Assembly: GCA_003219115.1 (NCBI GenBank)
Contig: QHPN01000085.1
Span: 564 to 19,017 of the forward strand
Direction of reading: 5' to 3'
Source: Verrucomicrobiota bacterium
Lineage (GTDB): Bacteria > Verrucomicrobiota > Verrucomicrobiia > Chthoniobacterales > UBA10450
DNA: 18,454 nucleotides
Part shown: piece by piece, positions 1 through 7,138 of the stretch
How positions within the stretch are numbered: position 1 is the first letter of the stretch
How the letters are laid out: every line of letters begins with the position of its first letter
Made by a program: the position numbers and the translations under genes
The notes under the pieces: generated by a model
Told to the model about the DNA's origin: nothing
The model's database searches: none
Seen by the model: the letters and a program-made list of their open reading frames with translations, nothing else

Positions 1-663
1 CGCTCTAAAGCTAATCGCGTCACTCGTATTTGCTGTAATCCAACTGCTGGGACGGAATACGGTTCCAACTCTAGTATTCAGCTTTTGGGTGGTATTCGTG
101 ACGCTATACCCGACCCATTGATTGACTGTCCAATCGGCATTTGCGACTACCAACTCCGCCGATCCATTTCCACCGGAGTGCTTGCCGCTAGCGTACAATC
201 CGTGAGAATCGTTTAGGTCCAGACGATTATTTCCGTTTGCTCCGCCCCAATACGGGAAAGGTCGAAACTGACGATAACAGGTCAAATGAGTACTTTTAGA
301 ATTAGGCTTTATCGTCCCAGTGAATACATTGTTAAATTCAATCATGGTTCCGCTCCGAAGCTGGCCTCGTGGCTCTACCAAGCTCCAGACGCACGTGTTA
401 TTGTAGGCTTCTATAGCTCGTACACCACGGAGGCGTCCGCTCGTTTCCGTCCCGTGTCCTCCTATTGGGGTATCAACCAGGTAATTGTGGCGAGCAACAT
501 ATCTGCCGCCACCGTACGAATCAATGCCATTGCTTCGATAGCCTTTTGCGTTACGAAACGTGTTGTCCTCTATGAACAGGAACTTATCGGTTCCGAAATA
601 GGAATTGTCAGCCCAGGATCCATCGCCATGGGTGTGGAAAGGTAAGTGACCGTGGCCGTTCAT
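1..663 (-). CDS. Downstream part of a frameshifted beta-helix protein (partial, runs off window)
   Basis: I translated the minus strand by hand from an ATG at 663-661 to base 1 and found 221 codons without a stop, so the frame continues past the window edge. The product has spaced Asn/Thr-rich strands such as IEDNTFRN, ARHNYLV, EAYNNTCVW and IEFNNVFTG, as expected for rungs of a right-handed parallel beta helix. It overlaps the end of the upstream frame (608-1396) and begins exactly where that frame loses helix character. Removing one T from the T5 run of the coding strand (665-669) would join the two frames as ..CVLMNGHG.., so I read both pieces as one gene broken by a 1-base insertion or a sequencing error. 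The ATG could in principle restart translation, but no signal peptide or clear ribosome binding site supports this. The function is unknown; it could be a surface glycan-binding or glycan-cleaving protein. Confidence 0.72.
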   Translation of the reverse strand, partial: MNGHGHLPFHTHGDGSWADNSYFGTDKFLFIEDNTFRNAKGYRSNGIDSYGGGRYVARHNYLVDTPIGGHGTETSGRLRGVRAIEAYNNTCVWSLVEPRGQLRSGTMIEFNNVFTGTIKPNSKSTHLTCYRQFRPFPYWGGANGNNRLDLNDSHGLYASGKHSGGNGSAELVVANADWTVNQWVGYSVTNTTQKLNTRVGTVFRPSSWITANTSDAISFRA

Positions 664-1396
664 CAAAAACACAATGGTCTACAACACCGTAAATCTGGCC
701 ACGCGTCATGATAAAGGGATTGGCATATAGCTGATCAAAGTGACAATGGTCGATTCTTGCCGAGGGACAGCTGCCGGTGAGATGCACGCCTCCATTGTCA
801 GCATGGGTTGTGGCCGACCCATATCTGAATGTAAAACCCGATAAACGAAAGGACTGGGTGGGCTTGAGCATCGCATTGATAATAGCAGGCATGCGACCCA
901 TGTGGGGACCGTCCCCGCCACCCTGAGCCGTACCCATGCGCCCCTGACCGAGCGCAAATCCACCGCCCCGAAAACCTTCGTCTCCCTTGGGCTGGCCTTG
1001 TTGCCGCTCCGGCAAAGGTTGTTCCTCTTCCAGCGAGCGTTGTTGTGCTCCCGGCGAGCGTTTTTGCCTTCCCGGCCGGTTCTGAGGACTTCGCCGCGGC
1101 AGCTCGTCTAGAATGATTGTTTCGTCTGTCACGACAGGGCTACTTATGCTACCGCCAATGCTTGTCGCACCCTTGAGGGTAATTCCCTTTGTTATAACGA
1201 GGGTCGAGGTCCAACTCGCAGTCCCGGCCGGGACGATCACCGTGTCACCTTCGTGAGCTGAGCCGATCGCGGATTCTACGTCTCCAAGTGAAGCGCTTTT
1301 TGCCCCAATCGTGGCACCGCTCACCTGACAACCAACAGTCATAATGATAGCAGCAAGTATTACCCGCGACAGAGGATCCACTATTTGCCTTGTCAT
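608..1396 (-). CDS. N-terminal part of a secreted right-handed beta-helix protein, frameshifted near 665
   Basis: This frame encodes 262 residues. Residues 1-28 look like a signal peptide: a charged start, a hydrophobic stretch (VILAAIIMTVG) and a possible cleavage after SGA at 26-28. Cys23 could suggest a lipoprotein, but TVGC is a poor lipobox. Residues 40-98 (GDTVIVPAGTASW, ITKGITLKGAT) and 178-244 (SFRLSGFTF, NGGVHLTG, ARIDHCHFDQLYANPF) read as beta-helix strands. Residues about 100-168 are a Gln/Arg/Gly/Pro-rich insert with no helix pattern. After Phe244 the frame turns into basic, non-helical sequence and stops at 608, while the helix pattern continues in another frame from 663. The gene lies 58 bases downstream of the polymerase gene and is probably last, or near last, in the operon. 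I cannot name a catalytic activity. Confidence 0.75.
   Translation of the reverse strand: MTRQIVDPLSRVILAAIIMTVGCQVSGATIGAKSASLGDVESAIGSAHEGDTVIVPAGTASWTSTLVITKGITLKGATSIGGSISSPVVTDETIILDELPRRSPQNRPGRQKRSPGAQQRSLEEEQPLPERQQGQPKGDEGFRGGGFALGQGRMGTAQGGGDGPHMGRMPAIINAMLKPTQSFRLSGFTFRYGSATTHADNGGVHLTGSCPSARIDHCHFDQLYANPFIMTRGQIYGVVDHCVFDERPRSLTFPHPWRWILG
893..1099 (-). other. Low-complexity Gln/Arg/Gly-rich insert in the beta-helix protein
   Basis: Residues about 100-168 are dominated by Arg, Gln, Pro, Glu and then Gly (for example RRSPQNRPGRQKRSPG, then FRGGGFALGQGRMG). The beta-helix strand pattern stops before this stretch and resumes after it at residue 178. It looks like a flexible loop pushed out from one rung of the helix. 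Confidence 0.5.
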
Positions 1397-1454
1397 CTAA
1401 CAGCGTTATCTCTGTCGCTTTTAAACTACAAAATCAAGAACCAGCCGCCCGTTC

Positions 1455-2858
1455 TCATTCGTGCGTGTAAACCAACTCTTCTTCTGCTAATCCTGCTGAC
1501 GGTTGCGATGCTGGTTCGTATCCAACGCCTGGATACTTGATAGCTACCATGAAGAAAATGAACCACGTTAGGCTAAGCCCTTTAAACGTTGCCTCAGTCA
1601 GGTTGTAGAAAATCAAGGCGATAAGAAAGCCTAGTTGGAAGCGGCCCCAATCAGGATTTCGGAATAGTTCAACACGTATTTTGCGAAATATTGCTGTAAT
1701 CAGGCCGAAGAGCATCAAAAGTCCCACGATTCCGAGATTCAAATAAGTCTCCAGATAGCCATTATGCGCCTCGTTAGGTTGCCAGGGACGTCCCTGCTTG
1801 AGCAAATGAAGGCGGTCCCCCAACCAAAAGCTTTCAAAACCGACTCCCAAGATCGGGTTCGTATCGACTGCCAGGCACTGACGCCAAAGCTCCATTCTTC
1901 CCATCAACGTTGACGAGTGGCCGGTCAGTTCTCCTATTCGCTCGAAAAGTCCGAACGCAAGCTCCGCCACTACGAGGCCAACCAGCGCCGTTGCCACATA
2001 AATGCCGATCAATTTCTTGTTCAACCAGCGTCGCCCAGTCAGAAATATCACCGCGATTGCCGTTAGCAGACACAATGTGGCTGTCGCATCGTGTGATTTC
2101 CGGAGCAAATACGCATCCATAAGCAGCAAAAGTCCAAGCAACCGCAGTTCGTCACGTCGACCCCTGCTCTTCTCGGTCCGCCAGACCCTTATAAACAACC
2201 AGACGAAGAACAAACCGAGAACCATACAGCCGCAGCCGAGTGTATTCTTGCTTTGGGAAATACCGACATTCACAGCCAGGCCCGTGAAATCATCAAACCT
2301 CCGACCGATGCCTGGATACCACTTGATGGCCACAATGGAAAACGTCAGAAGAAAGTACGCGCTTCTTTTCATTAATCTGGCGATGGCTTCGCCAGGGTCG
2401 GGCTCGGTCAAAAGGACAAGAGCCATGACGGGATGACCGAGCACTTTGATCCATCGTTTGAATGACACAAACGGGTAGTCAGACCAAATGATGGCGATGA
2501 AGCAATAGAGAAGAAATGCTACAACCCATCCATTGTTGTTAACAAACTCCGATAAGTTGACTTGCCTTTTGTTTAGAACATGAAGGCCTGCAAGAATCAA
2601 CATCAGATAAATCAAGGCATCGAGAGGATTTCCTTCTTCGACTGCCCCCAGTGAGATCGGCAGTTTCAACAGGTAGAGCCATTGAGAAACCGATCTCGAT
2701 CCCATGAGTACCACCCAGATGATGGGTAGCCAAACCGCTCCGGTTATATTCGGTCGTTGCCGGTTGTCGCGTGCGTAAAGGTACCCTACAAAGATCAGCG
2801 AGCCCAGCAGGGCGATCGGCGGCGGAAGCCCGATGAGAGCTGCAATGGTCGGTGTCAT
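1455..2858 (-). CDS. O-antigen ligase/polymerase (Wzy/WaaL) family membrane protein
   Basis: This is a protein of about 467 residues with roughly ten to twelve hydrophobic segments, so it is an integral inner-membrane protein. The family either polymerises lipid-linked repeat units or transfers a finished chain to an acceptor. The Wzy_C signature is visible: GR at 321-322, NPILGVGFESFW at 335-346 and AHNGYL at 365-370, inside a large probably periplasmic loop (about 304-371), followed by NLGIVGLLML. Numbering here counts an upstream TTG as residue 1; the TTG (2861-2859) is directly followed by ATG (2858-2856), and I prefer the ATG. It starts 15 bases after the ChbG-like gene ends. In this cluster a repeat-unit polymerase is the more likely role, because a priming transferase and a chain-length protein are present, but ligase cannot be excluded. 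Confidence 0.88.
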   Translation of the reverse strand: MTPTIAALIGLPPPIALLGSLIFVGYLYARDNRQRPNITGAVWLPIIWVVLMGSRSVSQWLYLLKLPISLGAVEEGNPLDALIYLMLILAGLHVLNKRQVNLSEFVNNNGWVVAFLLYCFIAIIWSDYPFVSFKRWIKVLGHPVMALVLLTEPDPGEAIARLMKRSAYFLLTFSIVAIKWYPGIGRRFDDFTGLAVNVGISQSKNTLGCGCMVLGLFFVWLFIRVWRTEKSRGRRDELRLLGLLLLMDAYLLRKSHDATATLCLLTAIAVIFLTGRRWLNKKLIGIYVATALVGLVVAELAFGLFERIGELTGHSSTLMGRMELWRQCLAVDTNPILGVGFESFWLGDRLHLLKQGRPWQPNEAHNGYLETYLNLGIVGLLMLFGLITAIFRKIRVELFRNPDWGRFQLGFLIALIFYNLTEATFKGLSLTWFIFFMVAIKYPGVGYEPASQPSAGLAEEELVYTHE

Positions 2859-2873
2859 CAACCTGTGATGCGT

Positions 2874-3647
2874 TCAGCAATCGGAAGCCGCAGGGCAGAC
2901 CGGAGGCGACGGGAAATGATCCATTCGGTAACGAGCGCTCGACAAGTTCTGCAACAGTTCGGAACGTTCCTCACTCATGAGATAGGCCCGCTCTCCCGGA
3001 CTAATCGGGTGTGTCATCAGCTCGACCTCCTCTGAGCGCGCTAATGCTGCGACCCGGTCTAACTTATTCCCCTGCATGCATTGCGTTAGATCGAAGAAAT
3101 AATCGGCGAGTCGATATCTGCGGGCCAGCCACCGGTCTGCGGCGCTGCGATAGGCCCGGTTGAGCAAACTCTTCTCACCTGGCCAGAAGGAGAAGTTTCG
3201 CCGAACAACCATTCCAGCCGGTATCGACCGGCTGAAAAGAACGTTCGCACAAAGGTGCATGTGATGATGCCCATCGATATGGGTTGGGGTCGCGCCAAAA
3301 AGCCGCGCGAATTCTTCCAATTGAGCCTGGCAGGAGTAGGCGAATTGCGTCCGCAAAAATGGATTGTAGAACAGTTGTGCATATTTGTTGGCAGTTAGGA
3401 AAGCGATGATGTTGCGATGATGGTTTCGAAGCGCAGGGGAAACAGTATCACCGGAGAATTGTTGAGAGAAGTTAAGGTGTAAGCCGACATCGATCCCGTT
3501 TTCCCGCGCCAGCCCGGCAGCGCGTTCGGAGTCCTCCATGAAGACCATCGCACTTACGGAAGTGATGCGACCGCGCAGGTGGCATTGTAGGATGGCATCT
3601 GTTTCCGCGCGCGAGCGGCCCCAGTCATCAGCATTTACGATAAGCAT
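2874..3647 (-). CDS. ChbG/HpnK (YdjC-like) family carbohydrate deacetylase
   Basis: This is a 257-residue protein, close to the usual size for the family. The metal-site signatures are clear: NADDWG at residues 5-10, GLHLN at 55-59 and HIDGHHHMH at 123-131. Known members remove acetyl groups from chito-oligosaccharides or from N-acetylglucosamine-type lipids using a divalent metal and an Asp/His site. No signal peptide or membrane segment is visible, so it probably acts in the cytosol, for example on a lipid-linked or nucleotide-linked intermediate. It lies 54 bases after the short dehydrogenase gene and 15 bases before the polymerase gene, in the same operon. It is the third deacetylase-like domain of the cluster and is unrelated in fold to the two NodB-like ones. 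The substrate is unknown. Confidence 0.88.
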   Translation of the reverse strand: MLIVNADDWGRSRAETDAILQCHLRGRITSVSAMVFMEDSERAAGLARENGIDVGLHLNFSQQFSGDTVSPALRNHHRNIIAFLTANKYAQLFYNPFLRTQFAYSCQAQLEEFARLFGATPTHIDGHHHMHLCANVLFSRSIPAGMVVRRNFSFWPGEKSLLNRAYRSAADRWLARRYRLADYFFDLTQCMQGNKLDRVAALARSEEVELMTHPISPGERAYLMSEERSELLQNLSSARYRMDHFPSPPVCPAASDC

Positions 3648-3701
3648 TCGGTCAACTTCGCGACCTGCTAGTCAGCCGCGGCCCATCCGATTTTAAAACT
3701 T

Positions 3702-4496
3702 TTACGGTTCGAGACTTTTCTCTTTTAGCATGTTCGACCGAACGATGGCCTGCAGAAGATCGGAAGGAAATCTTTCAAGTAAGATTGCGATATTCGGCAT
3801 GACACAATGACCGCCGATGACACCTGGGAAATACTTCATCCGTGGAAAGAATTTTATCTCTTCGTAGAAGGACACGACCTCATCGTAGCCGACCCCTAAT
3901 TCCCTGGAAAATCGTTCCACTTCCTGCGCCCACGCAATCATCAGACCGAAGTACGTTGTTTCTGTAAGCTTGGCGATCTCAGTCGCCTCAGGAGCGGAGA
4001 GGAGCCGTGTCTTCATTCCCAGCCCTTGAAAATGCTCCACCGCCCGTTTCCCCGCGTCAGGGTCGAGCGCCCCAATGAATTTCGTGTAGTGCAGTAATTC
4101 TTCCCGCATGCGAGCATGCTTGCCCCGGATCGGACTGTTTACTACCGACGTGCCAGATTCGCCTGCGATTCGTCGCGTTGTTCCCGGCGCCACCGTGCTA
4201 TTAATAATGGTGAGATCAGGCTGGTACCGCCCGATATATTCCGATACCTGACCAACGAATTCTTTGTCGCGGAAAGGAAAACAAATATGCATGACATCGC
4301 AACGTTTCACGGGTGCGGCCAAGTCAATATCTACTTCGAAAACTCGATGTCGCTTCTTGATAATCTCGGACAACGGTTTCCCAACTTCGCCCAGCCCGAC
4401 AATTACCACTGTTTGACTCGCTTGTTCCTGTTCCAATGTGAAAATGAGTTTAAACCTCAGCGAGCTTTGCCCCGGTCGCTCCCGCCCGCGACGCAT
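3702..4496 (-). CDS. Short nucleotide-sugar dehydrogenase-like protein lacking the C-terminal UDP-binding domain
   Basis: The protein has 264 residues, whereas UDP-glucose and UDP-ManNAc 6-dehydrogenases usually have about 400 or more. An NAD-binding Rossmann motif GLGEVG lies at 34-39, the STVAPGTT motif at 100-107 and the catalytic region GGHCV at 228-232. The protein ends soon after this, so the third, UDP-binding domain is absent. Lys176 and Cys231 match catalytic residues of the family, but the Asn four residues after the Lys is Thr180, and the Asp four residues after the Cys is Asn235. This argues against a normal two-step oxidation. The ATG at 4496 overlaps the aminotransferase gene by 47 bases and has AGAGAGG nine bases upstream; a TTG at 4436 is an alternative that would drop 20 unconserved basic residues. 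It may act on a small or different substrate, or may be non-catalytic. Confidence 0.75.
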   Translation of the reverse strand: MRRGRERPGQSSLRFKLIFTLEQEQASQTVVIVGLGEVGKPLSEIIKKRHRVFEVDIDLAAPVKRCDVMHICFPFRDKEFVGQVSEYIGRYQPDLTIINSTVAPGTTRRIAGESGTSVVNSPIRGKHARMREELLHYTKFIGALDPDAGKRAVEHFQGLGMKTRLLSAPEATEIAKLTETTYFGLMIAWAQEVERFSRELGVGYDEVVSFYEEIKFFPRMKYFPGVIGGHCVMPNIAILLERFPSDLLQAIVRSNMLKEKSLEP

Positions 4497-5592
4497 CTGT
4501 TATGACCTCTCTGCTCCGATTAGCGACGCACTGAATCATGTCATCAGTCATCTCCGGGTAAATGGGAAGGGAAAGGATCCGGGATTGATTGCGGTAGGCG
4601 GCCGGGAAATCGGCAGGCTTGTGGCCGAGATAAGCGTAAGCGGGATAAAATGGCAAAGCTTTGGGATAGTTCAGAGACGTCGTTATACCGCTATCCCCCA
4701 GAGTTTTTTTCAGCAAGTCTCGTGTATCCGTTGTCACAACATACAGATGGTAAACATGACTCCTGTCTTCCGCTACTTTGGGCGTACTTAGTCTGTCCAG
4801 ATGCCCTAGTAAGTCGTTGTAACGTGCTGCCACCCTGCGTCTCGCGGTCGTCCATGCCGGCAGGTGGGGCAGCTTGACGTTTAATATCGCCGCCTGCAAT
4901 CCATCCATCCGGCTGTTGATACCTTCCATTACGTGTTCCCCTTTCCCACCATGCCGGGCAAAAGTCGCTGTCCAATCGGCCAGGCGATCGTCGTTCGTTA
5001 CGATGCAACCGGCGTCACCATAAGCGCCAAGGTTTTTCCCGGGGTAGAATGAGAACGTAGCTGCGTTGCCGAAGGTTCCCACCAACTTGCCCTTGTAAAC
5101 GGCCAGGTGTGCCTGGGCACAATCTTCAATTACCCAGAGATTATGCTTCTTCGCGATCGCCATGATCTCGTCCATATCAGCCGCTTGGCCGCAAAGATGC
5201 ACTGGAATAATGCCGACCGTTGCCTTTGTGATCCTGGTCTCGATCAGGCTTGGGTCGATGTTAAAGGTATCTTTTTGCGTGTCACAAAAAACCACGCGAC
5301 CTCCGGCTTGCGTAATTGTCTCTGAAGTTGCGATCCACGAATGAGCCGTTGTGATCACTTCGTCACCGGGTTTGATACCCAACCCCCGCATCGCAATATA
5401 AAGCGCATCGGTGCCGTTGGCGCAGGAAACACAGTGCTTCACCTTAAGCGCATCAGCCCATGCTCGTTCGAAAGCATCAACGTGCCTCCCTCGAATAAAA
5501 GCAGATTCTGCGATTACTTCGGCGATAGCGGAGTCGATTTCCGCCTTGATACTCAAGTATTGTGCATGCAGGTCGACGAAGGATACTTTCAT
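4450..5592 (-). CDS. DegT/DnrJ/EryC1/StrS family sugar aminotransferase (cassette 2)
   Basis: This is a 380-residue PLP enzyme of the family that aminates keto sugars on nucleotide carriers. The Schiff-base lysine is Lys186 in SFYPGKNLG and the pyridine-binding Asp is Asp157 in VIEDCAQ; both sit at the same residue numbers as in the cassette 1 paralogue. The N-terminal MKVSFVDL is typical of the family. The ATG overlaps the TGA of the acyltransferase gene (ATGA, 5592-5589), so translation is probably coupled. By analogy with WbpE/WlbC it would aminate the 3-keto product of the neighbouring oxidoreductase before the acyltransferase acts. The exact sugar cannot be read from sequence. Confidence 0.93.
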   Translation of the reverse strand: MKVSFVDLHAQYLSIKAEIDSAIAEVIAESAFIRGRHVDAFERAWADALKVKHCVSCANGTDALYIAMRGLGIKPGDEVITTAHSWIATSETITQAGGRVVFCDTQKDTFNIDPSLIETRITKATVGIIPVHLCGQAADMDEIMAIAKKHNLWVIEDCAQAHLAVYKGKLVGTFGNAATFSFYPGKNLGAYGDAGCIVTNDDRLADWTATFARHGGKGEHVMEGINSRMDGLQAAILNVKLPHLPAWTTARRRVAARYNDLLGHLDRLSTPKVAEDRSHVYHLYVVTTDTRDLLKKTLGDSGITTSLNYPKALPFYPAYAYLGHKPADFPAAYRNQSRILSLPIYPEMTDDMIQCVANRSREVITDASRAGATGAKLAEV

Positions 5593-6065
5593 GAATGTTC
5601 GGCTATTCGTCGCAGAAATCGCGCCGGGTTTCCGGCATAGATGCCGGATTCAGTAATTGATTTGGTTACGACCGCACCGGCGCCTATGACAACGCAATCA
5701 CAAATCGTTACCGGCATAATGGTCGCATTTGTGCCAACACTAACATTGTTTCCGATTTTCGTGTGACGCCACAATTCGCGCTTGCCTCGGGCCGGCCCGC
5801 CGATGGCAAATGGATCGTTAATAAACTTTGCGCCATGTGAAATAAAACAATCATCCCCAATGCTAACCAGTTCGCAGATAAAAGCGTGCGACTGAATTTT
5901 GCAGCGTTTGCCTATGACCACGCCCCGTTGAATTTCAACGAACGGTCCAACAAACGTGCGATCGCCGATCGTGCAGTCGTAAATATTAACAGGTTCAACG
6001 ACAGTAACGTCTGCGCCAAATTGAACATTACGAATCCCAACCGACCGCAAGGTGGGATCAATCAT
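5589..6065 (-). CDS. Left-handed beta-helix sugar acyltransferase, WbpD/WlbB-like (cassette 2)
   Basis: This is a 158-residue hexapeptide-repeat protein, probably a trimeric O- or N-acyltransferase that uses acetyl-CoA. Repeats run through most of the chain (CTIGDRTFVGPFVEI, VVIGKRCKIQSHAFI, TKIGNNVSVG, CVVIGAGAVVTK) and it ends with the typical AGNPARFL. ISHGAKFINDP carries the His and Asn positions seen around the active site of WbpD-like enzymes. I start it at the ATG at 6065-6063, because that ATG overlaps the oxidoreductase stop as ATGA and begins MIDPTLRSVG like the family; the longer frame up to 6179 would add 38 residues of Arg/Cys-rich sequence that lies inside the oxidoreductase gene. 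It probably acetylates the amino group placed by the downstream aminotransferase. Confidence 0.9.
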   Translation of the reverse strand: MIDPTLRSVGIRNVQFGADVTVVEPVNIYDCTIGDRTFVGPFVEIQRGVVIGKRCKIQSHAFICELVSIGDDCFISHGAKFINDPFAIGGPARGKRELWRHTKIGNNVSVGTNATIMPVTICDCVVIGAGAVVTKSITESGIYAGNPARFLRRIAEHS

Positions 6066-7099
6066 CGGACCGTGGCAACTTCTCCATTCACATTGATCGG
6101 ACGGGCGCGTTCCAGAACGGAAACGACATTGCGGGCATGTTGAAGTCCGGTAAGTGGCGTTTGGCCGGTCCGAACGCATTCGATGAAATGCTCGGCTTCA
6201 ACGCGCAAGGGTTCGCGAAATTTGATTTCCGGTAAGACGATGTCGCCACTACGGTAGTTAAATTGGGCGCGCTGTGGATTATCAAAGTCCATGTTCTCAC
6301 CCAGGACCGCCTTGCGATCAATTCCCTTATCGTAGATCGCAATTTTATTATCTGCGACGTCGTCATAAACGACCATCTTGCGTGAACCAACAACGATCAT
6401 CTTCCGCACTTTTTGTGGATCGAGCCAGCTCACGTGCACATTGGCAATAATCTTGCCCGGATATTCCAGATTTAAGAAAACAACGTCATCAATCCCTTCC
6501 TGCATATAGGCCATTCCCTGACGACGCACCGCAACAGGTTCGGCATCATTGAGCCAGTACTGAATGATACTGACGTCGTGCGGAGCGAAATTCCACAAGG
6601 CATCAATGTCGTCCCGGATACGGCCGAGATTGAGGCGCTGGCTATAGATGTAACGAATATCTCCGAGTTCCCCAGAATCCAGTAACTCCTTCACGTAGCG
6701 GACGGCTGAATTATAGACAAAGGTGTGTCCAGCCATGACAACAAGGCGCCTGGCATGTGCCTGTCTCGCAAGTTCGTCTACTTCCGACACCTTCGTCGCA
6801 AGGGGCTTTTCGACGAAGACATGTTTGCCGGCACAGAGCGCATTGCTGGCCAGGGTGAAATGAGAACCAGCCGGAGTTGCAACAATGATTGCATCGACTT
6901 CCGGATCGTTCAGAACTGCATCGGCTGTATCAATTGCAGAAGTGCGGGGGAAATTGCGTTCAACAAAACCGCGACGTTCCGGGCTGGAATCGACAACGTA
7001 TTTCACCGAACAACCCGGCAGGGCCGAAAAGTTTCGCAGCAAATTCGGGCCCCAATACCCGCAGCCAATCTGCGCAGCTACTATCGGTCTGGATTCCAT
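6062..7099 (-). CDS. Gfo/Idh/MocA family sugar oxidoreductase, WbpB/WlbA-like (cassette 2)
   Basis: This is a 345-residue NAD(P)-dependent enzyme. The N-terminal Rossmann motif is IGCGYWGPN at 11-19, the family EKP motif is at 97-99, and the catalytic His region is APHD at 172-175 after NLGRIRDDIDALW. WbpB/WlbA enzymes oxidise C3 of a UDP-N-acetylglucosaminuronate-type sugar to a 3-keto sugar; that role is inferred from the adjoining aminotransferase and acyltransferase. The ATG lies 39 bases after the stop of the upstream deacetylase gene, and the stop overlaps the acyltransferase start by ATGA. The sequence is clearly paralogous to the oxidoreductase at 16291-17388, sharing GCGYWGPNL, GHTF, RRLNLG/QRLNLG and APHD at matching positions. 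Confidence 0.92.
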   Translation of the reverse strand: MESRPIVAAQIGCGYWGPNLLRNFSALPGCSVKYVVDSSPERRGFVERNFPRTSAIDTADAVLNDPEVDAIIVATPAGSHFTLASNALCAGKHVFVEKPLATKVSEVDELARQAHARRLVVMAGHTFVYNSAVRYVKELLDSGELGDIRYIYSQRLNLGRIRDDIDALWNFAPHDVSIIQYWLNDAEPVAVRRQGMAYMQEGIDDVVFLNLEYPGKIIANVHVSWLDPQKVRKMIVVGSRKMVVYDDVADNKIAIYDKGIDRKAVLGENMDFDNPQRAQFNYRSGDIVLPEIKFREPLRVEAEHFIECVRTGQTPLTGLQHARNVVSVLERARPINVNGEVATVR

Positions 7100-7138
7100 T
7101 CTTACGTAAAGTAAATCTTGTTAGCGCTATTGTGTCAG

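Noticed and set aside
286..645. Plus-strand open frame of 119 codons
   Set aside because: It lies opposite the minus-strand frame 1-663, which has clear beta-helix rungs. Its product has no recognisable motif and there is no start signal.
902..1111. Plus-strand open frame of 69 codons opposite the low-complexity insert
   Set aside because: Its Leu/Arg-rich product is what the complement of a Gln/Arg/Gly-rich coding stretch gives. The minus-strand frame has signal peptide and helix strands on both sides.
1423..1454. Possible terminator after the polymerase gene (AGAAC, nine bases, GTTCT, then TGATTTTG)
   Set aside because: The stem has only five pairs and the T tract is interrupted. It is too weak to call.
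1834..2073. Minus-strand open frame of 79 codons inside the polymerase gene, and similar overlapping frames elsewhere on both strands
   Set aside because: They are alternative frames of well-supported genes with no motif or start signal of their own.
6066..6179. Longer N-terminus (38 residues) for the cassette 2 acyltransferase
   Set aside because: The added sequence is Arg/Cys-rich and lies within the oxidoreductase gene. The ATG at 6065 gives an ATGA overlap like that of cassette 1.
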